Below, piece by piece: positions 61,319 through 64,000 of a stretch of 64,000 bases of DNA; position 1 is the first letter of the stretch, and each line of letters begins with the position of its first letter. The stretch is from Gemmatimonadaceae bacterium (GTDB lineage Bacteria; Gemmatimonadota; Gemmatimonadetes; Gemmatimonadales; Gemmatimonadaceae). The notes below the pieces were generated by a model, which was not told the DNA's origin, searched no databases, and saw only the letters and a program-made list of their open reading frames with translations. The DNA lies in the NCBI GenBank assembly GCA_016720905.1, contig JADKJT010000009.1, forward strand, positions 62,001 through 126,000, written 5' to 3'. The translations under genes were made by a program, and so were the position numbers.

Positions 61319-63526
61319 ATGAAGAAACTCGGCCTCCTCCTGATCACGGCGTTTACGGTCCACACGCCGTCCCAGCCCAATGCCGCCGATCGCGCCCGCT
61401 GGCAGGCGCATGCGGCCGCTGTCACTATCACCCGCGACGACTGGGGCATTCCGCACGTGCGCGGCAAGACCGACGCTGACGCGGTGTTTGGCGCGATGTA
61501 CGCGCAAGCCGAAGACGACTTCAACCGCGTCGAGGCCAACTTCATCACCTCGCTCGGCCGGTCGGCCGAGGCGGAAGGGGAGAGCGCCATCTATCGCGAT
61601 TTGCGGATGAAGCTGTTCATCGATCCCGATTCCATGAAGAAGATCTATGCGTCAAGCCCGCCGTTTCTGAAGACGCTGATGGTGGCGTGGGCCGATGGAC
61701 TGAACTTCTACCTCTCGAAGCACCCTGAAGTGAAGCCACGGGTGATCGCGACGTTCGAGCCGTGGATGGCGTTGTCGTTCAGCGAGGGCAGCATTGGCAA
61801 TGACATCGATCAGGTGAACGTCTCGCAGTTGCAGGCATTCTACGGCAACGGGCCGGTGAAGGTGAGCAGCATGACGCCGGGCAGTGACTTCGACCGGGCG
61901 GCGCGCCGGGCCGATGCTGCGCGCGCGGTGGAGGATGCCGTGGAGAAGGAGCCGTCGGGTTCCAATGGCATGGCCGTATCACCCAAGAACACGACAGCCG
62001 GGCGCGCCCTGCTGCTCATCAATCCGCACACGTCGTTCTTCTTTCGCGAAGAGCTGCAGATGACCAGCGACGAAGGGCTTGACGCGTATGGCGCGGCCAC
62101 CTGGGGTCAGTTCTTCATCTATCAGGGCTTCAATCGCACGGCGGGGTGGATGCATACCACGAGTGCCGCCGATCGCACCGACGAGTTCATTGAAACCGTG
62201 GCCCAGAGCGGTGACAAGTTCACGTATAAAGTGGGCAACACCGTGCGCCCACTGCTCGCGAAGACCATTGCCGTGCCGTACAAGTCGGGCAGCGGCATGG
62301 CCGAGAAGAAGTTCGTGGTGTACTACACGCACTTCGGTCCCATTGTGCGGTCGACGGGCGGCAAGTGGGTAGCCATCCGCATCATGCAGGAACCACTCAA
62401 GGCGCTGACGCAGAGCTACACGCGCACGAAGGCGAAGAATCTGGCGGAGTTCCGGAAGACGATGGATCTGCACACCAACTCGTCGAACAACACGTTGTAT
62501 GCCGATGCGGACGGCAACATTGCGTATCTGCATGCAAACTTCATTCCGCGTCGCGACACCACGTTCGATTGGCGGCAACCGGTGGACGGCAGCAATCCGG
62601 CCAGCGAGTGGAAGGGGTTGCTGTCGTTCGAAGAAGAGCCGAACGTGGTGAATCCGGCCAGCGGATGGGTGTACAACTCCAACGATTGGCCCTGGGCGGC
62701 GGCGGGACCCAGCAGTCCGAAGCAGTCGGCGTTCCCCAGGTACATCGATAATGGGAGCGAATCGCATCGTGGCCGGCACGCGGTGATGGTGCTGCAGAAC
62801 AAAAAGGACTTCACGATGGCCGGGCTGCGCGACGCCGCGTATGACACGTACCTGCCGGGTTTCGAGAAGTCGATTCCGGCGCTGGTGAAGGCGTGGGATG
62901 AGGCGCCGGCCGATAACGCACTCAAGGCGAAGCTGGCCGATCAGGTGGCGTTGCTTCGCCAGTGGGACCTGCGGTGGAGCGCGACGTCAGTGCCGACGTC
63001 GTTGGCCATCTACTACACCAGCGAAGTGAGCCGCCTTGGGGGCCGCGGTGGTCGTGGCGCGGCGGCCACGGAACCCACGGGCGCGCAGATGCTGCAGGCG
63101 CTTGATGCGGCGTGTGCGAAACTCACCGCGGATTTCGGCAAGTGCAATACGCCGTGGGGCGATATCAACCGGTTCCAACGCTTGAACGCCAACATCGAGT
63201 CCAGCTTTGACGACAAGGCACCCAGCACGCCAGTGGGGTTCCCGTCGGCCAACTACGGCTCGCTGGCATCGTTCGGCGCGCGCGCGTATCCCAACACCAG
63301 GAAGTGGTACGGGACCAGCGGCAACAGCTTTGTGGCGGTGGTGGAGTTCGGGAAAGACAGTGTGCGGGCGCGGGCGGTCACGGCTGGTGGCCTGAACAGC
63401 GTGATCGGATCGAAACACTTCAACGATCAGGGTATACGCTACTCGACTGGAGATCTGCGCGAGGTGTACTTCTATCCCAACCAACTCAAGGCGCACACCG
63501 AGCGTGTGTACAAGCCGGGGAATTGA
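61319..63526 (+). CDS. Exported penicillin-acylase-family N-terminal nucleophile hydrolase
   Basis: 735 residues from ATG 61319, chosen because it starts the signal peptide (KKLGLLLITAFTVHTPSQP). The alpha-chain part has 'VTITRDDWGIPHVRGKTDADAVFGAMYAQAEDDF'. The autocleavage site with the beta-chain nucleophile is Ser215 in 'EPSGSNGMAVSPKNT', preceded by a likely spacer. The usual Asn/Arg framework follows in 'LLINPHTSFFFREELQ' and 'DADGNIAYLHANFIPRRD'. Members split amide bonds in beta-lactams, acyl-homoserine lactones or other N-acyl compounds. The substrate is not predictable. A Gly/Arg-rich loop (GGRGGRGAA) occurs near residue 580. Confidence 0.9.
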   Translation: MKKLGLLLITAFTVHTPSQPNAADRARWQAHAAAVTITRDDWGIPHVRGKTDADAVFGAMYAQAEDDFNRVEANFITSLGRSAEAEGESAIYRDLRMKLFIDPDSMKKIYASSPPFLKTLMVAWADGLNFYLSKHPEVKPRVIATFEPWMALSFSEGSIGNDIDQVNVSQLQAFYGNGPVKVSSMTPGSDFDRAARRADAARAVEDAVEKEPSGSNGMAVSPKNTTAGRALLLINPHTSFFFREELQMTSDEGLDAYGAATWGQFFIYQGFNRTAGWMHTTSAADRTDEFIETVAQSGDKFTYKVGNTVRPLLAKTIAVPYKSGSGMAEKKFVVYYTHFGPIVRSTGGKWVAIRIMQEPLKALTQSYTRTKAKNLAEFRKTMDLHTNSSNNTLYADADGNIAYLHANFIPRRDTTFDWRQPVDGSNPASEWKGLLSFEEEPNVVNPASGWVYNSNDWPWAAAGPSSPKQSAFPRYIDNGSESHRGRHAVMVLQNKKDFTMAGLRDAAYDTYLPGFEKSIPALVKAWDEAPADNALKAKLADQVALLRQWDLRWSATSVPTSLAIYYTSEVSRLGGRGGRGAAATEPTGAQMLQALDAACAKLTADFGKCNTPWGDINRFQRLNANIESSFDDKAPSTPVGFPSANYGSLASFGARAYPNTRKWYGTSGNSFVAVVEFGKDSVRARAVTAGGLNSVIGSKHFNDQGIRYSTGDLREVYFYPNQLKAHTERVYKPGN

Positions 63527-63528
63527 GC

Positions 63529-64000
63529 ATGCGCCACCTGTCGCTTCCTGTATTTGGCTCCCGCAGGCCGGCGCTTGCCGTCGGTCTGGTGCTCGCTCTC
63601 GTGCTGACGGGCCGTGCGCAAGCGCAGCGCGCGCCGGCGCCAGACGCCGACCCGCGCATTGCGAAACTGGTGGCGTCGGTGTCGGAGCAGCGACTGCGCG
63701 AACTGGATACCAAACTGGTGTCGTTCGGCACGCGTATGACACTGTCCGACGCCACGTCCACCTCGCGTGGCATTGGCGCGGCGCGCCAGTGGATTCACGA
63801 TGAACTCAAGCGATCAAGCCCGCGACTGCAGGTGTCGTTCGACACTCATCAAATCGCCCAACAGGGACGCATTACGCACGATGTAGAACTGCGCAACGTC
63901 ATGGCCGTGCTGCCCGGTCGTTCACCGCGTCGCATCTACATTACCGGTCACTATGACAGCGTCAATTTGGGACGCGGTGGACAGACGGCGCTGAATGCCG
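63529..64000 (+). CDS. Exported M28-family peptidase, N-terminal part (runs off window)
   Basis: Open from ATG 63529 to the window end, 157 codons visible. Signal peptide 'RPALAVGLVLALVLTGRAQAQ', then 'LDTKLVSFGTRMTLSDATS' and 'GIGAARQWIHDELKRSS'. It ends just after the first zinc ligand in 'RIYITGHYDSVNLGRGGQT'. That is the canonical start of an M28 aminopeptidase domain. It begins two bases after the acylase stop, so the two are probably in one transcript. Confidence 0.85.
   Translation, partial: MRHLSLPVFGSRRPALAVGLVLALVLTGRAQAQRAPAPDADPRIAKLVASVSEQRLRELDTKLVSFGTRMTLSDATSTSRGIGAARQWIHDELKRSSPRLQVSFDTHQIAQQGRITHDVELRNVMAVLPGRSPRRIYITGHYDSVNLGRGGQTALNA

Noticed and set aside
1..64000. CRISPR arrays, tRNA or rRNA genes, insertion sequences with transposases
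   Set aside because: No regularly spaced repeats, cloverleaf-like segments, rRNA motifs or transposase/integrase signatures were seen on either strand.

Overview
The window looks like a chromosomal segment of a high-GC, Gram-negative soil or freshwater bacterium, most probably a member of the Gemmatimonadota. The inference rests on content. There are tandem Ser/Thr kinases with a C-terminal TolB-like propeller and the 'GRYRIEREL' start. There are many exported M28, S9 and acylase hydrolases, TAT- and lipoprotein-exported glycan enzymes, a DUF305/LVIVD pair, and no trace of Gram-positive features. No rRNA, tRNA, CRISPR array or transposase gene was found.

Layout. 1-5.8 kb: the end of a beta-barrel protein, a DUF6929-like protein, small membrane proteins and an M28 peptidase. 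6.0-14.9 kb: a tightly packed plus-strand block of exported proteins, namely a beta-sandwich protein, a haem c/type II copper monooxygenase, a PQQ dehydrogenase, a cytochrome c, a sulfatase and a GH127 beta-L-arabinofuranosidase. It closes in a very long hairpin. 15.1-21.9 kb: a sugar ABC importer (minus strand) facing an L-fucose/L-arabinose-type isomerase and ribulokinase. 21.9-25.0 kb: a segment with an RHH-nucleotidyltransferase pair and an LtaS-type membrane phosphotransferase, bracketed by a degenerate copy of the araB 3' end. 25.1-33 kb: a BIG2/FG-GAP lipoprotein, a truncated AbrB-like gene, then a minus-strand operon of a TAT-exported glycoside-hydrolase-like protein, AraD, an adenylate-forming enzyme and a solute-binding lipoprotein. 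Isomerase, AraB and AraD together complete an L-arabinose to xylulose-5-P route fed by GH127 and the importer. 32.9-35.7 kb: a flotillin-NfeD pair. 35.7-38.5 kb: divergent glgA/glgC. 38.6-46.2 kb: small proteins, an S9 peptidase, an alpha/beta hydrolase and an ABC-F ATPase. 46.3-51.9 kb: two tandem Ser/Thr kinases plus a collapsed third. 52-56 kb: a homocysteine S-methyltransferase-like gene bracketed by a degenerate copy of the 3' end of the LVIVD gene, then LVIVD and DUF305. 56-64 kb: alpha/beta hydrolase, a PKD/Ig lipoprotein, a Uma2 nuclease-fold protein, a penicillin-acylase-type hydrolase and the start of another M28 peptidase.

Three things stand out. First, two separate places where cargo genes sit between an intact gene and a degenerate copy of that gene's 3' end. 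Second, a possible self-contained periplasmic redox chain in which a PQQ dehydrogenase and cytochromes c could feed a copper monooxygenase inside a glycan-degradation operon. Third, five genes between 32.7 and 49.8 kb that are each broken by a single base in or beside a G/C-rich run, which more likely reflects sequence quality than biology. Start sites and frameshift repairs were worked out by hand, and all family assignments come from recognised motifs, not from searches.
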